From Prolixibacteraceae bacterium (lineage in GTDB: Bacteria; Bacteroidota; Bacteroidia; Bacteroidales; Prolixibacteraceae), in NCBI GenBank assembly GCA_025210775.1, contig JAOARB010000020.1:62001-126000 (forward strand): a stretch of 64,000 bases of DNA, read 5' to 3'. The first letter of the stretch is position 1. Each line of letters opens with the position of its first letter. Below are positions 18,070-26,910 of this stretch, one piece after another. A program made the position numbers and the translations under genes. The notes beneath the pieces were generated by a model. That model was not told the DNA's origin and searched no databases. It worked only from the letters and a program-made list of their open reading frames with translations.

Positions 18070-18579
18070 TTATTTAATACCTAAAGCAACTTTTACAAGA
18101 GGTAAGATATCAATACTTTCATTTGATTGGTATAAAACCACTCCTGAACTAGTATCTAAAACATAAGTCATTCCTTGCTCTTTAGCAACCTTTTTTACTG
18201 CTCCTTGAGCTTTCTCAAGAATAGGTTGGAACAACTCTTTTTGTTTCTTTTGTACGTCTTGTTGCGCAGCAACTTGGAAATTTTGGATACGTTGTTGAAG
18301 ATCTCTCAACTCACCTTCTTTAGTAGAACGTACGATATCCGTCATCGTTGTACTTGCTTTTTGGTAATCTGCAACCTTAGCTTGGAAGTCTTTTTGTAGC
18401 TCAGTCAACTGATTCTCCAATTCCTTACCATGAGCTTCCATCTGTTTTGTAGCTGCCGCTCTTTCAGGCATCACACTTAGCAACTGTTGGAAATTGATAT
18501 GACCAATCTTTGTTTGCGCCGAAACAGATCCAGCGAAAAGAACAAAAAATAGAACTAGCGTTCTCAATGCGTTTTTCAT
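18070..18579 (-). CDS. OmpH/Skp-family periplasmic chaperone (second copy)
   Basis: A 169-residue periplasmic chaperone that holds unfolded outer membrane proteins on the way to BamA. It has a signal peptide (MKNALRTLVLFFVLFAGSVSAQ), then the family start TKIGHINFQQLLSVMPE, a long coiled coil (about 40-125, rich in Q, E, K), and the terminal strand TYVLDTSSGVVLYQSNESIDILPLVKVALGI. It is the second of two tandem paralogues downstream of bamA, the usual Bacteroidota arrangement, where one copy is often called Skp and the other OmpH. Confidence 0.92.
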   Translation of the reverse strand: MKNALRTLVLFFVLFAGSVSAQTKIGHINFQQLLSVMPERAAATKQMEAHGKELENQLTELQKDFQAKVADYQKASTTMTDIVRSTKEGELRDLQQRIQNFQVAAQQDVQKKQKELFQPILEKAQGAVKKVAKEQGMTYVLDTSSGVVLYQSNESIDILPLVKVALGIK

Positions 18580-18618
18580 AGTTATCTTATTTGTGATGTT
18601 TTCAACAAATATAGTTTA

Positions 18619-19140
18619 TTAATTCTTATATCCAAGCCTTTCCAAAACAACATCACTCAAATCGTACTTAGGATCTGAGAAAATAATATTGCCTTGTAAT
18701 GCTTTATCCATAATGATTGCATAGCTGCCTTCCTCGGCAATTCGTTGCAATGCATTAAAGATATCATCTTGAATTGGTTTTATCAATGATTTTCGTTTCT
18801 TAAATATCGAACCATCCCTACCGAAGTACTTTTTTTGTAGATTCTCGTACTCTTTTCGTTTGGTTATGATCACATCTTTTCTTCTTTTGATCATATCTGG
18901 AGTAAGAAGGATCGCTTCTGTCTTTAGATCACCTTCCATCTTTTCTATCTCTGCATGTATCTTTTCCAACTCTTCCTGATAAGCTTTTGATGCTTTATTC
19001 AGTTGTTCTTGTGCTGAATGATATGCTGGAATATTGTCCAAAATATAGTGACTATCGACATATGCCACCTTTTGTGCTAAACATCCTAAACTTACAGATA
19101 GGATCAAAAATAGAGATAGAAATACCTTCTTCATTGTCAT
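18619..19140 (-). CDS. OmpH/Skp-family periplasmic chaperone (first copy)
   Basis: A 173-residue paralogue of the next gene. Signal peptide MTMKKVFLSLFLILSVSLGCLAQ, the family start KVAYVDSHYILDNIPAY, a charged coiled coil (about 45-130; EELEKIHAEIEKMEGD) and the C-terminal YAIIMDKALQGNIIFSDPKYDLSDVVLERLGY are all seen. The start could be Met3 (19134). It follows a strong terminator after bamA, so it needs its own promoter, although the gene order bamA-ompH-ompH is conserved in the phylum. The inverted repeat near 19150-19180 (ctacgtag/ctacatag) lies in its upstream region. Confidence 0.92.
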   Translation of the reverse strand: MTMKKVFLSLFLILSVSLGCLAQKVAYVDSHYILDNIPAYHSAQEQLNKASKAYQEELEKIHAEIEKMEGDLKTEAILLTPDMIKRRKDVIITKRKEYENLQKKYFGRDGSIFKKRKSLIKPIQDDIFNALQRIAEEGSYAIIMDKALQGNIIFSDPKYDLSDVVLERLGYKN

Positions 19141-19221
19141 CTTTTTAAAACTACATACTACGTAGATTGACCTACATAGTAGTTAACGATAGGATAGGTG
19201 AATTAGTATAACAATATAGAG

Positions 19222-19250
19222 AAAAAAGGCTTGGTCACCCAAGCCTTTTC
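19222..19250 (-). terminator. Terminator of the porG-uppS-bamA unit
   Basis: On the minus strand aaaaggcttgg pairs with ccaagcctttt around a 4-nt loop and runs into TTTTTTCTC, 15 bp past the bamA stop. Strong stem with a good T tract. Confidence 0.88.
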
Positions 19251-19265
19251 TATACATTATTTTGT

Positions 19266-21848
19266 TTAGAATGTTTGTCCAAAGATAAAGTGGAACTGAC
19301 TTCCGCCATCAGATGATCTTCCTGTGTTTGGAGTATCAAATCCATATCCCCAGTCAAATCCAATCTGTCCAATCATCGGCAAGAAGATACGGATACCTGC
19401 TCCTGCGGAACGTTTCAGATTAAATGGATCATATGTTGTCGAATCGTACCATGCATTACCCGCTTCAGCAAATGCAAGTCCGTAGATCGTTGCACTTGGA
19501 GATAGTGTTAATGGATAACGAAGTTCCATCATATATTTATTATACATATATGCAGATCTACCAGTATTATCAGCATTCATTGGAGTGATCGAGTTATTTG
19601 TATAACCACGTAGTCCAACAACTTTAGAACCATAATAGCTCATTCCAGACATTCCATCACCACCGACTTGGTAAGTCTCAAATGGAGAACGTAAATTTTC
19701 ATTATAGTGTCCTAAGAAACCATATTCAAATTTCGTACGTAGAACCAGCTTATTATTTTTCGAAAGTGGAGTATAAAGGTCTCCAGTAAATTCGGTCTTA
19801 TAATACTCAATCCACTTATATTTCTCGCTATCTGGCAATTCAGGATCAGACCAATCTTTATCCGAGAATAAAGAATAAGGGAATGTAAACTCAAACAATA
19901 ATTTAAAATCAGATCCACGACGAGGATATAGTGGGTTATCCACTGAACTACGACGTAATAAGTTTTTAAATGATAAGTTGTTAGAAACCCCTTCTCTCAT
20001 CAAGAAATAAGGCCAGTTGGTTAGATCATATCTTTGATATGAAACTTCATGATAAAGCGTAAAATAGTCATCTGGCCATTTTAGACGATGTCCCAAACCT
20101 AGAGAGATACCGAAAACAGTCATCTTTTGAGTAATTTCATAATCGTATGGATTTCCATAACCATAGCCATTACCATAACTGCTACCATAATTACCGTAAG
20201 GGCTATTATAGTATGAATAGTTTGAATCCCCACTTGTTTGCTTAGAATAGTAAACATTGAAAGAGAATGAGTTTGGTTTCTTTCCACCTAACCATGGCTC
20301 CACAAACGAGAAATTATAGTTTTGGTAGTATGAACCATTGGTTTGGGCTCTAACACTTAAAGTTTGTCCATCACCAGAAGGTAGAATAGAACCACCCCAT
20401 CCATCATTACTAAATAGACGACGTAAAGAGAAATTGTTAAATGTCAAACCTAAAGATCCAACAAACATACCAGCTCCCCAACCTCCAGAAAGCTCAACCT
20501 TACTATTAGATTGTTCTTCTAAAGAATATTTGATATCCACAGTTCCTTCCTCTGGATGAGGTATAGGAGTAGGAACAATTTTCTCAGGGTTAAAGTGTTG
20601 TAATTGCGCAAGCTCACGAACGGAACGGATAATATCTTCACGACTAAACAACATACCAGGACGTGTTCTAATCTCACGACGTGCCACATGTTCGTTCGTT
20701 TTATCGTTACCTTCAATAATTACTTTATTAATAGTAGCCTGACGTCCTTCATAGATACGCATTTCAAAATCAATAGAATCATTATCCACGTTAACCTCAA
20801 CAGGGTTTACATTAAAAAATAGATAACCATTATTCATATATTGATTTGCAACAGCATCATCTTCTGTACGCAAACGATCTTCCAACAACTTCTGGTCAAA
20901 AACATCTCCTTTTTTAATTCCAAGTACTCCAGCCAATTGTTCTGAAGAGTAGACCGTATTACCAATCCAACGAATATCACGGAAATAATATTTTTGTCCT
21001 TCATCCACCTTAATCTTAATATCCACACGATTCGATTTCGCCATATTAGGAATAATCGTATCAGATAGGATCACAGCATCACGATAACCTTTTTCGTTAT
21101 ACTTCTCAATCAAGTGAATCTTATCCTCTTTATATTTATCTTCTAAGAATTTTTTAGAGTGGAAGAAGTTCTTAATTTTCTTTGCTTTGGTTTTCTTCAT
21201 TGCTCTTTCAAGAACTCCTGTAGGAACATTCTTATTACCTTCAATAAAGATATTTTGAACCCTTACCTTCTCCTTTTTATCCACTCGGATATCAAGAATC
21301 AAGTAGTTCTTCATGTCAGGATCATCTCTTTGTACAATAGTGACCTCTGTATTTAGGAATCCCTTTTCACGCATCATCGACTGGATAATACGTTTTGCAG
21401 TATTCACGCTATTATCGGTTACCTGACTTCCCTTAAGAAGAAGAACCTTCTCTTCGATATCTTCTCGTTCTCCTTTTTTAACACCAAAGAAATTCACTTT
21501 TGATAATCGTGGTCGTTCTTGTAAAAAGATATCCAAATAGATCTTTCCATGAACAATCTTTGTTGCAGTGATCTTTACATCAGAGAATAATCCTTGCTTC
21601 CAATATTTTTTAATTGCACGAGACACATTTTCTCCAGGAACCATAATTGTTTGTCCAACTTCAAGTCCAGACAGTTGTAATAAGGTTTCTGTATCTAAGT
21701 ACTTAATACCAGAGATCTGAAGACCTCCAATTTCATATTCCTTAGGTGTATCGTAGTATATCGAAAAGTTGGTGCTATCCGCAAGCTGTGCAAACGTAGA
21801 AAAGCACCCCAAAAAGGCCATTACAAATACTAAGAGCTTCTTTCGCAT
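19266..21848 (-). CDS. bamA: Outer membrane assembly protein BamA (Omp85)
   Basis: An 860-residue Omp85 protein that inserts beta-barrels into the outer membrane. Signal peptide (MRKKLLVFVMAFLGCFSTFAQ), five POTRA domains (about 35-430; for example VSRAIKKYWKQGLFSDVKI and VRELAQLQHFNPEKIVP), then the barrel (about 450-860) with the lid-lock motif VGLRGYTNN and the C-terminal strand FHFIFGQTF ending in Phe. Odd: a run very rich in Tyr, Gly, Asn and Ser (about 545-570, PYGNYGSSYGNGYGYGNPY) in what should be an extracellular loop. It starts 2 bp after uppS. Confidence 0.97.
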   Translation of the reverse strand: MRKKLLVFVMAFLGCFSTFAQLADSTNFSIYYDTPKEYEIGGLQISGIKYLDTETLLQLSGLEVGQTIMVPGENVSRAIKKYWKQGLFSDVKITATKIVHGKIYLDIFLQERPRLSKVNFFGVKKGEREDIEEKVLLLKGSQVTDNSVNTAKRIIQSMMREKGFLNTEVTIVQRDDPDMKNYLILDIRVDKKEKVRVQNIFIEGNKNVPTGVLERAMKKTKAKKIKNFFHSKKFLEDKYKEDKIHLIEKYNEKGYRDAVILSDTIIPNMAKSNRVDIKIKVDEGQKYYFRDIRWIGNTVYSSEQLAGVLGIKKGDVFDQKLLEDRLRTEDDAVANQYMNNGYLFFNVNPVEVNVDNDSIDFEMRIYEGRQATINKVIIEGNDKTNEHVARREIRTRPGMLFSREDIIRSVRELAQLQHFNPEKIVPTPIPHPEEGTVDIKYSLEEQSNSKVELSGGWGAGMFVGSLGLTFNNFSLRRLFSNDGWGGSILPSGDGQTLSVRAQTNGSYYQNYNFSFVEPWLGGKKPNSFSFNVYYSKQTSGDSNYSYYNSPYGNYGSSYGNGYGYGNPYDYEITQKMTVFGISLGLGHRLKWPDDYFTLYHEVSYQRYDLTNWPYFLMREGVSNNLSFKNLLRRSSVDNPLYPRRGSDFKLLFEFTFPYSLFSDKDWSDPELPDSEKYKWIEYYKTEFTGDLYTPLSKNNKLVLRTKFEYGFLGHYNENLRSPFETYQVGGDGMSGMSYYGSKVVGLRGYTNNSITPMNADNTGRSAYMYNKYMMELRYPLTLSPSATIYGLAFAEAGNAWYDSTTYDPFNLKRSAGAGIRIFLPMIGQIGFDWGYGFDTPNTGRSSDGGSQFHFIFGQTF

Positions 21849-21850
21849 AT

Positions 21851-22597
21851 TTAATTATTGATTTGTTCGCTAATCTTACCAAAACGTCTTTCACGAGACT
21901 GATAATCTTTAATGGCATCTACTAAATCTTGTTTTCGGAAATCTGGCCAAAGCACCTCAGAGAAATAGAACTCACTGTAGGCCAATTGCCATAAAAGAAA
22001 ATTACTTAGTCGATATTCACCACTAGTACGGATTAATAGTTCAGGATCAGGAATACCATCGGTATTCAAAGAAGAGGCAAAAAGAGATTCATCGATATCC
22101 TCTAAAGCTAATGTCCCTTCTTTAATCTTACTTGCAATACGTTTTGTTGCATCGACAATCTCCCATCTACCACTATAACTTAAAGCCAAGACCAAAGTCA
22201 TTCCAGTGTTATTTGAAGTCATGTCTTTACATTCTTGGAGCTTCTCCTTTGTCTCATCTGGCAAACTGTCTACATCACCAATGGTAGTCAACTTAATGTT
22301 TTGTTTCATTAATGTTGGTGTCTCATTAGCAATAGCTTGAACCAAAAGTTGCATCAATGCTTGCACCTCTTCTATTGGACGATTCCAATTTTCTGTAGAG
22401 AAGGCATAAAGTGTAATAAAATCTAGTCCTAACTCGACACCAGCTTCAAGCGTAGCTCTTACGGATTCTACACCCTGCTCGTGACCAAAGGACCTTTCAC
22501 TACCTTGTTTTTTTGCCCAACGTCCATTGCCATCCATTATGATTGCAATATGACGAGGGATATTATTCTCATTTAACTGACTTTTTAAGCTCATCAA
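21851..22597 (-). CDS. uppS: Isoprenyl (undecaprenyl) diphosphate synthase
   Basis: A 248-residue cis-prenyltransferase that makes the C55 lipid carrier for peptidoglycan and other envelope glycans. Motifs: HIAIIMDGNGRWAKKQG (catalytic Asp and phosphate binding), FGHEQGVESVR, TLYAFSTENWNRP, and the C-terminal PELLIRTSGEYRLSNFLLWQLAYSEFYF. It is translationally tight with bamA (2 bp) and porG (3 bp), so the three make one operon. Start at either of the two adjacent Met codons. Confidence 0.97.
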   Translation of the reverse strand: MMSLKSQLNENNIPRHIAIIMDGNGRWAKKQGSERSFGHEQGVESVRATLEAGVELGLDFITLYAFSTENWNRPIEEVQALMQLLVQAIANETPTLMKQNIKLTTIGDVDSLPDETKEKLQECKDMTSNNTGMTLVLALSYSGRWEIVDATKRIASKIKEGTLALEDIDESLFASSLNTDGIPDPELLIRTSGEYRLSNFLLWQLAYSEFYFSEVLWPDFRKQDLVDAIKDYQSRERRFGKISEQINN

Positions 22598-22600
22598 AAA

Positions 22601-23365
22601 TTAATTAAAACCGGGACATGCTCTGCACCCATGATATACTTGAAAAAAGAGTGAAATTTTCAACTCAAAAATCCAATCATTATTATGCATCATATCATTT
22701 GCATGAAATGATGTAGAATAGTTATCGGCCAAAATTTTATAAGGATCATCAATATTGTCCACCGCATCAGAAAAGAGCTTTTGGGCAATAAATTCGACAC
22801 TTAAACTACGATAATTAGAGAAACGCCATTTACCACCAAATTTAACAGGAATTCCCATAGTAAACACTGATTTCTCACTGTCTATTTCTGGAGAAAAAAC
22901 ATAACCGACATTATCTGGGCCATGATTATTTTTAGGGAAATATAAAAAATTAACACCTATTCCCGAAAAAAAAGTAAAATGGTTAAAACGATTTTCAACG
23001 GCAAAAGAGCTCCAATTGAAATCCCACGAGCCACCTATCTCCAAAAAATAACGATCATAACTATATGCACCGTCACTATTAGGGTCTAATCCTAATTTAG
23101 CAATATTCCGATCAATTGTTCCCTCATCTGCAAGAAGACCAATACCCAGATGTGATTGCAAACAATAACGATCTTTCATATTGTATCTTACAGCAAATCC
23201 CAACTTAGGCCTTTGGGCACTAAGAATAGAATTAGAAGAGACCTCTCCCAATAAATAGTTTGTAGAGACAAAACCTCCCACATCCAATGTGTATTTATTT
23301 TGTCCTATACACTCACCCATAAGAAGGAACCACCCTAAAAGAAATATAACACGAATTTTTATCAT
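22601..23365 (-). CDS. porG: PorG-like outer membrane protein (DUF6089 type)
   Basis: A 254-residue outer membrane beta-barrel with signal peptide (MIKIRVIFLLGWFLLMGECIGQ). The sequence YTLDVGGFVSTNYLLGEV followed by paired amphipathic strands (LGFAVRYNMKDRYCLQSHLGIGLL, SLSVEFIAQKLFSDAVDNIDDPY) fits the DUF6089/PorG group, a component of the type IX secretion system that interacts with the PorK/PorN ring. The position immediately upstream of uppS-bamA matches the porG locus of Porphyromonas gingivalis. Support for type IX secretion here also comes from the sorting domain on the GH5 enzyme at 32.9 kb. Assigned mainly by synteny and general form. Confidence 0.8.
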   Translation of the reverse strand: MIKIRVIFLLGWFLLMGECIGQNKYTLDVGGFVSTNYLLGEVSSNSILSAQRPKLGFAVRYNMKDRYCLQSHLGIGLLADEGTIDRNIAKLGLDPNSDGAYSYDRYFLEIGGSWDFNWSSFAVENRFNHFTFFSGIGVNFLYFPKNNHGPDNVGYVFSPEIDSEKSVFTMGIPVKFGGKWRFSNYRSLSVEFIAQKLFSDAVDNIDDPYKILADNYSTSFHANDMMHNNDWIFELKISLFFQVYHGCRACPGFN

Positions 23366-23520
23366 GTAGAAAGCTTTTGTTAAAAATGTCTTTCTTAGGC
23401 AAACGTATTTTTTCCAAATATCGTATGATCAAAAAAGCCGAATTCTATTGTAAAATTAACAATCTTCGACAATTTCGACTCTAAGATGGGGAATTAATAT
23501 GAAAAGGGAAAACAGATTTC

Positions 23521-24414
23521 TTAATTTCTTTTATCTGCCCCCCACATAAGTTTGTTTCTTAACGTATCGTAAAAGGTTACATCCTTTAACTTTAACACTT
23601 TGATAACAAAAGGGGCTTTTTCTATTTCAAATTCTGTTCCTATATCCATTGGAATACACCTAGCATCTACCGATGCCATGATACGCTCTCCACGACCTCT
23701 TACTTTTAATCTTATTTTTGAATTTTCACTAACCACCAATGGTCTTACGGTCAAATGATGAGGAGCAATTGCATTGATCACAAAACTACCTGCATTAGGA
23801 GCAATCACAGGTCCCCCTACACTCAATGAATAAGCAGTAGAGCCTGTTGCAGTAGAAACGATTAATCCATCAGACCAGAAAGTAGAAAGGAACTCATCAT
23901 CGACATACGTTTCCACTTGTATCACCTGTGAACTATCTTGTTTATGGACTGTAAAATCATTAAGGCCAAAAGGGAAAGTATTAAAACAGCCACTGGAGCT
24001 TTTTACTCTCAAAAGAGACCTCTCTTCAATGCGATAATCTCCCTTTTTAATCGCGGCCAATGCCGTTTCCAGTTCCTCTTTTGGGATATCTGCAAGGAAC
24101 CCCAAACGCCCATGGTTAATACCAACCATTGGAATACCAGAATTACGAACCAATGCTACGCCATCCAAGAAAGTACCATCTCCCCCAATAGAGAAGAAGA
24201 AATCACAATCTTCGTCTAATTCACTCGGAGAAGAGAACACCTTATCTGGCAAAAGATCTCTTCCTTTTTCATTCTTTAGATATTCACAAAAAGGGCCATA
24301 GCCAACGACTTCCACATTCTTTTCACGTAAAAAAGCAGAAATACTTTCCAATTCTTTTAAGAAATGTTCTTCTACTGTTTTACCAAAAACTGCGACTTTA
24401 ATTTTTTTGCACAT
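23521..24414 (-). CDS. nadK: NAD kinase
   Basis: A 297-residue enzyme making NADP from NAD. The GGDGTFLDGV motif (catalytic Asp, phosphate binding), GINHGRLGFLADI, and the TGSTAYSLSVGGPVIAP diacylglycerol-kinase-like motif are present, as is IAPHHLTVRPLV. Length is normal. It lies 21 bp downstream of the CBS-domain gene and upstream of porG on the same strand, the usual Bacteroidota order. Confidence 0.97.
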   Translation of the reverse strand: MCKKIKVAVFGKTVEEHFLKELESISAFLREKNVEVVGYGPFCEYLKNEKGRDLLPDKVFSSPSELDEDCDFFFSIGGDGTFLDGVALVRNSGIPMVGINHGRLGFLADIPKEELETALAAIKKGDYRIEERSLLRVKSSSGCFNTFPFGLNDFTVHKQDSSQVIQVETYVDDEFLSTFWSDGLIVSTATGSTAYSLSVGGPVIAPNAGSFVINAIAPHHLTVRPLVVSENSKIRLKVRGRGERIMASVDARCIPMDIGTEFEIEKAPFVIKVLKLKDVTFYDTLRNKLMWGADKRN

Positions 24415-24435
24415 TTACCAATCGTCATATAGATT

Positions 24436-25104
24436 TCAGAAATCGAGATACTTCATAAACTCCTCAAATCGATCATGATACAAATCATTCACCCTTGAGT
24501 CGTCATTAAAGATCCCCTTAATTTTATAGGTATAACGTTCAAATGTAGCAACAATAGAAGAGACATCCATAATATTCACCTTAATCGTAACCCATAAAAT
24601 GGTCTCATCACTATAACTCTTTGTAACAAAAAGAGTTAAAATGCGAGCATTATTACTTTCTATAATCTGTGATATTTCTGAAATCGAATAATCCGAATCT
24701 CGCATCTCCAAAACGATAATCGCCCCAGGATCTTTTACGGTAGCCAGATCACAAAAGTGTTCTAGCATCCTACTACGTAGTACACATCCTAAATACTGAT
24801 GTTCATCACCCAACACAGGCAATACCGTTAGTTTAAAACGAAACATTAAACCCAAGATCTCAAAGAGATGCTGATCTTTATGTACATGAGGACGTAGATA
24901 ATGGATACGACAATCCTCTAATGGTTTTTCCAAATCAGCCATTTCAAGGAGTGCATTCTCGGATAACAATCCAATATAATTCTCACCTTGAATCACAGGC
25001 AAATCTGTGACTCCTGCAGACTCCATTACAGAGAGAGCTTTTAATCCGTTGTCCACCTCTGACAAGGTTGGGATGTCCACTTCTAATAAATCTTTAGCAA
25101 TCAC
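24436..25104 (-). CDS. CBS-domain protein
   Basis: A 222-residue cytoplasmic protein with two CBS motifs (about 1-120; the pair VTDLPVIQGENYIGLLSENAL and LTVLPVLGDEHQYLGCVLRS), which usually bind adenine nucleotides as energy sensors. The C-terminal part (about 130-200, EMRDSDYSISEISQIIESNNARILTLFV) looks ACT-like. It is next to nadK, and conservation of this pair in Bacteroidota suggests regulation linked to NAD(P) or energy state; that is an inference. It is divergent from pdxJ with a 100-bp shared promoter region. Confidence 0.88.
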   Translation of the reverse strand: MIAKDLLEVDIPTLSEVDNGLKALSVMESAGVTDLPVIQGENYIGLLSENALLEMADLEKPLEDCRIHYLRPHVHKDQHLFEILGLMFRFKLTVLPVLGDEHQYLGCVLRSRMLEHFCDLATVKDPGAIIVLEMRDSDYSISEISQIIESNNARILTLFVTKSYSDETILWVTIKVNIMDVSSIVATFERYTYKIKGIFNDDSRVNDLYHDRFEEFMKYLDF

Positions 25105-25116
25105 AATAATATTCAG

Positions 25117-25145
25117 TTTTTGAAAAAATTAAATTATTACCTTTG
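25117..25145 (+). promoter_or_regulatory. Predicted pdxJ promoter
   Basis: A -7 box TACCTTTG (25138-25145) matches TAnnTTTG exactly, with TTTTTG at 25117-25122 as -33 element. The start codon is about 60 bp downstream at 25205. The spacing is at the short end of the usual range. Confidence 0.6.
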
Positions 25146-25204
25146 TAATACAAGAAAGGTCCAAGGTCCTCTCTATTTTCTTTATCATTAAATCTATAGC
25201 TCAA

Positions 25205-25921
25205 ATGACCAGACTTAGTGTAAATATAAATAAAATCGCCACGCTTAGAAACTCTCGTGGTGCAGATATGCCCAATGTTGTTAACGCAGCAATCAATGCT
25301 GAAAAATTTGGTGCAGAAGGGATCACAGTTCATCCTCGTCCAGACGAAAGACATATTACTTATCAAGATGTTGAAGATCTTTCTAAAGTAGTAACTACGG
25401 AATTTAATATTGAGGGATACCCAAATAAAAGATTCATGGATTTGGTTTTAAAATACAAACCAACGCAAGTTACTTTAGTTCCTGACGCACCAGATGCCAT
25501 CACTTCAAATGCAGGATGGAATACTATTGATAATAAGTCTTTTTTGACCGAAATTGTTCACGAATTAAGAAATGCGGATATAAGAACTTCTATATTTGTG
25601 GATGCAGACCCTAAAATGGTAGAAGCAGCAGCAGCAATCAAAGCAAGTCGTGTAGAGCTTTACACAGAGCCATACGCAACAGACTATCACAAAGATAGAG
25701 AAGCTGCTATCAAACCTTACCTAGAGGCTGCTGATGCTGCATATATGAATGGTTTGGCCATCAATGCTGGTCACGATCTAAATCTTGACAATCTAGCATA
25801 TTTCGCACAACAGATTCCAATCTTAGCTGAAGTATCTATTGGGCATGCACTGATCTCTGATGCCATATATCTAGGCATGGAGTTAACCATTTTAAAATAC
25901 AAAGAGTGTCTTAGACGCTAA
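25205..25921 (+). CDS. pdxJ: Pyridoxine 5'-phosphate synthase
   Basis: A 238-residue TIM-barrel enzyme that condenses 1-deoxy-xylulose 5-phosphate with 3-amino-2-oxopropyl phosphate in the DXP-dependent route to vitamin B6. Motifs: LSVNINKIATLRNSRG, AEGITVHPRPDERHI (catalytic His and Arg), FNIEGYPN, QVTLVPDAPDAITSNAGW, GLAINAGHDLNLDNL and EVSIGHALISDAI. It is monocistronic, with its own promoter (25117) and terminator (25930). Confidence 0.97.
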   Translation: MTRLSVNINKIATLRNSRGADMPNVVNAAINAEKFGAEGITVHPRPDERHITYQDVEDLSKVVTTEFNIEGYPNKRFMDLVLKYKPTQVTLVPDAPDAITSNAGWNTIDNKSFLTEIVHELRNADIRTSIFVDADPKMVEAAAAIKASRVELYTEPYATDYHKDREAAIKPYLEAADAAYMNGLAINAGHDLNLDNLAYFAQQIPILAEVSIGHALISDAIYLGMELTILKYKECLRR

Positions 25922-25929
25922 ATGATCTT

Positions 25930-25951
25930 GGGGAGTTTCTCCCCTTTTTTT
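25930..25951 (+). terminator. Terminator of pdxJ
   Basis: Compact GC stem ggggag/ctcccc with a 3-nt loop followed by seven T residues, 9 bp after the stop codon. Confidence 0.9.
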
Positions 25952-25971
25952 ATTCTAATAATTTTACGAGA

Positions 25972-26802
25972 ATGAAAACCAACATTGCAAAACTGTACTA
26001 TCGAAAACTTGGTACAGGAGAGCCTCTAGTGATTCTTCATGGACTATATGGTTCATCAGACAACTGGATGTCTATTGCCAAAGCACTAGAGGAACATTTT
26101 ACTATCTACATGATAGACATTCGCAATCACGGTAAAAGCGAACATCTACCATCTCACACCTTTGACGACATGTCAAACGATTTGTACCATTTCTTAAAAG
26201 AGCTACAAATCGAAAAGACCAATCTTCTTGGTCACAGCATGGGAGGAAAACTTGCACTCTATTTCGCACTACAACACCCTGAGATGATTGATCATCTTAT
26301 CATGGCTGATATTGTACCGCGAAACTATAGAGATAGTCCGGCCAAATCCAACCAAGCAGATCAACATAGAGAAATTCTTGAAGGGCTTCTATCCGTAGAC
26401 CTTCAGAAATATAAGACACGCAAAGAGGTCGATCAATATCTACAGGACAAGATCACCAATGAAGCATTAAGAGATTTCCTTCTTAAAAACCTTAAGACCA
26501 ACACCACGGAAGGCAGGTTAGAATGGAAACTAAACCTTCAGATCCTTTTGGATTCTTTAGGTGGATTGATGTCTAGTGTCAACTATGCAGACTTAGAAAA
26601 GATGGAAACCATTCCACCTTTAGACATCACGCTTATTAGAGGACTAAGGTCAGGTTATGTAGCCGAAGAAGATGTAGTGAAAGTAAAAAACATCTTCCCT
26701 TCTTTAAGATTATTCAATATCCCTGATGCAGGACATTGGCTTCATGCCCAACAACCAGCACTTGTCATTGATGCCATCCTAGAGACGACAAACAACAAAT
26801 AA
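25972..26802 (+). CDS. Alpha/beta hydrolase, YbfF-type esterase
   Basis: A 276-residue cytoplasmic alpha/beta hydrolase. Visible catalytic elements are the oxyanion segment ILHGLYGSSDNW, the nucleophile elbow LLGHSMGGK, and the C-terminal DAGHWLHAQQP with catalytic His. RNHGKSEHLP is typical of the YbfF/esterase group. Its natural substrate is unknown; relatives hydrolyse short acyl esters or thioesters. It lies 50 bp downstream of pdxJ but behind a terminator and is followed by its own. Confidence 0.88.
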   Translation: MKTNIAKLYYRKLGTGEPLVILHGLYGSSDNWMSIAKALEEHFTIYMIDIRNHGKSEHLPSHTFDDMSNDLYHFLKELQIEKTNLLGHSMGGKLALYFALQHPEMIDHLIMADIVPRNYRDSPAKSNQADQHREILEGLLSVDLQKYKTRKEVDQYLQDKITNEALRDFLLKNLKTNTTEGRLEWKLNLQILLDSLGGLMSSVNYADLEKMETIPPLDITLIRGLRSGYVAEEDVVKVKNIFPSLRLFNIPDAGHWLHAQQPALVIDAILETTNNK

Positions 26803-26805
26803 TCT

Positions 26806-26849
26806 AAAAAGCCCTAAGTAAAGAACTGTTTTCTTTCTTAGGGCTTTTT
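26806..26849 (+). terminator. Terminator after the alpha/beta hydrolase gene
   Basis: A perfect 13-bp stem, aaaaagccctaag (26806-26818) with cttagggcttttt (26837-26849), closes an 18-nt loop, immediately after the stop codon at 26802. Usable in both directions because both arms end in A/T runs. Confidence 0.85.
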
Positions 26850-26910
26850 ATGTTATTTATTTAGACTCATTTGTTCATCTCTAACTACAGCTAGGAAGAA
26901 CCAATTAATA

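Noticed and set aside
25094..25366. Minus-strand open frame over the pdxJ start
   Set aside because: It overlaps a certain gene and the divergent promoter; composition is that of an antisense shadow.
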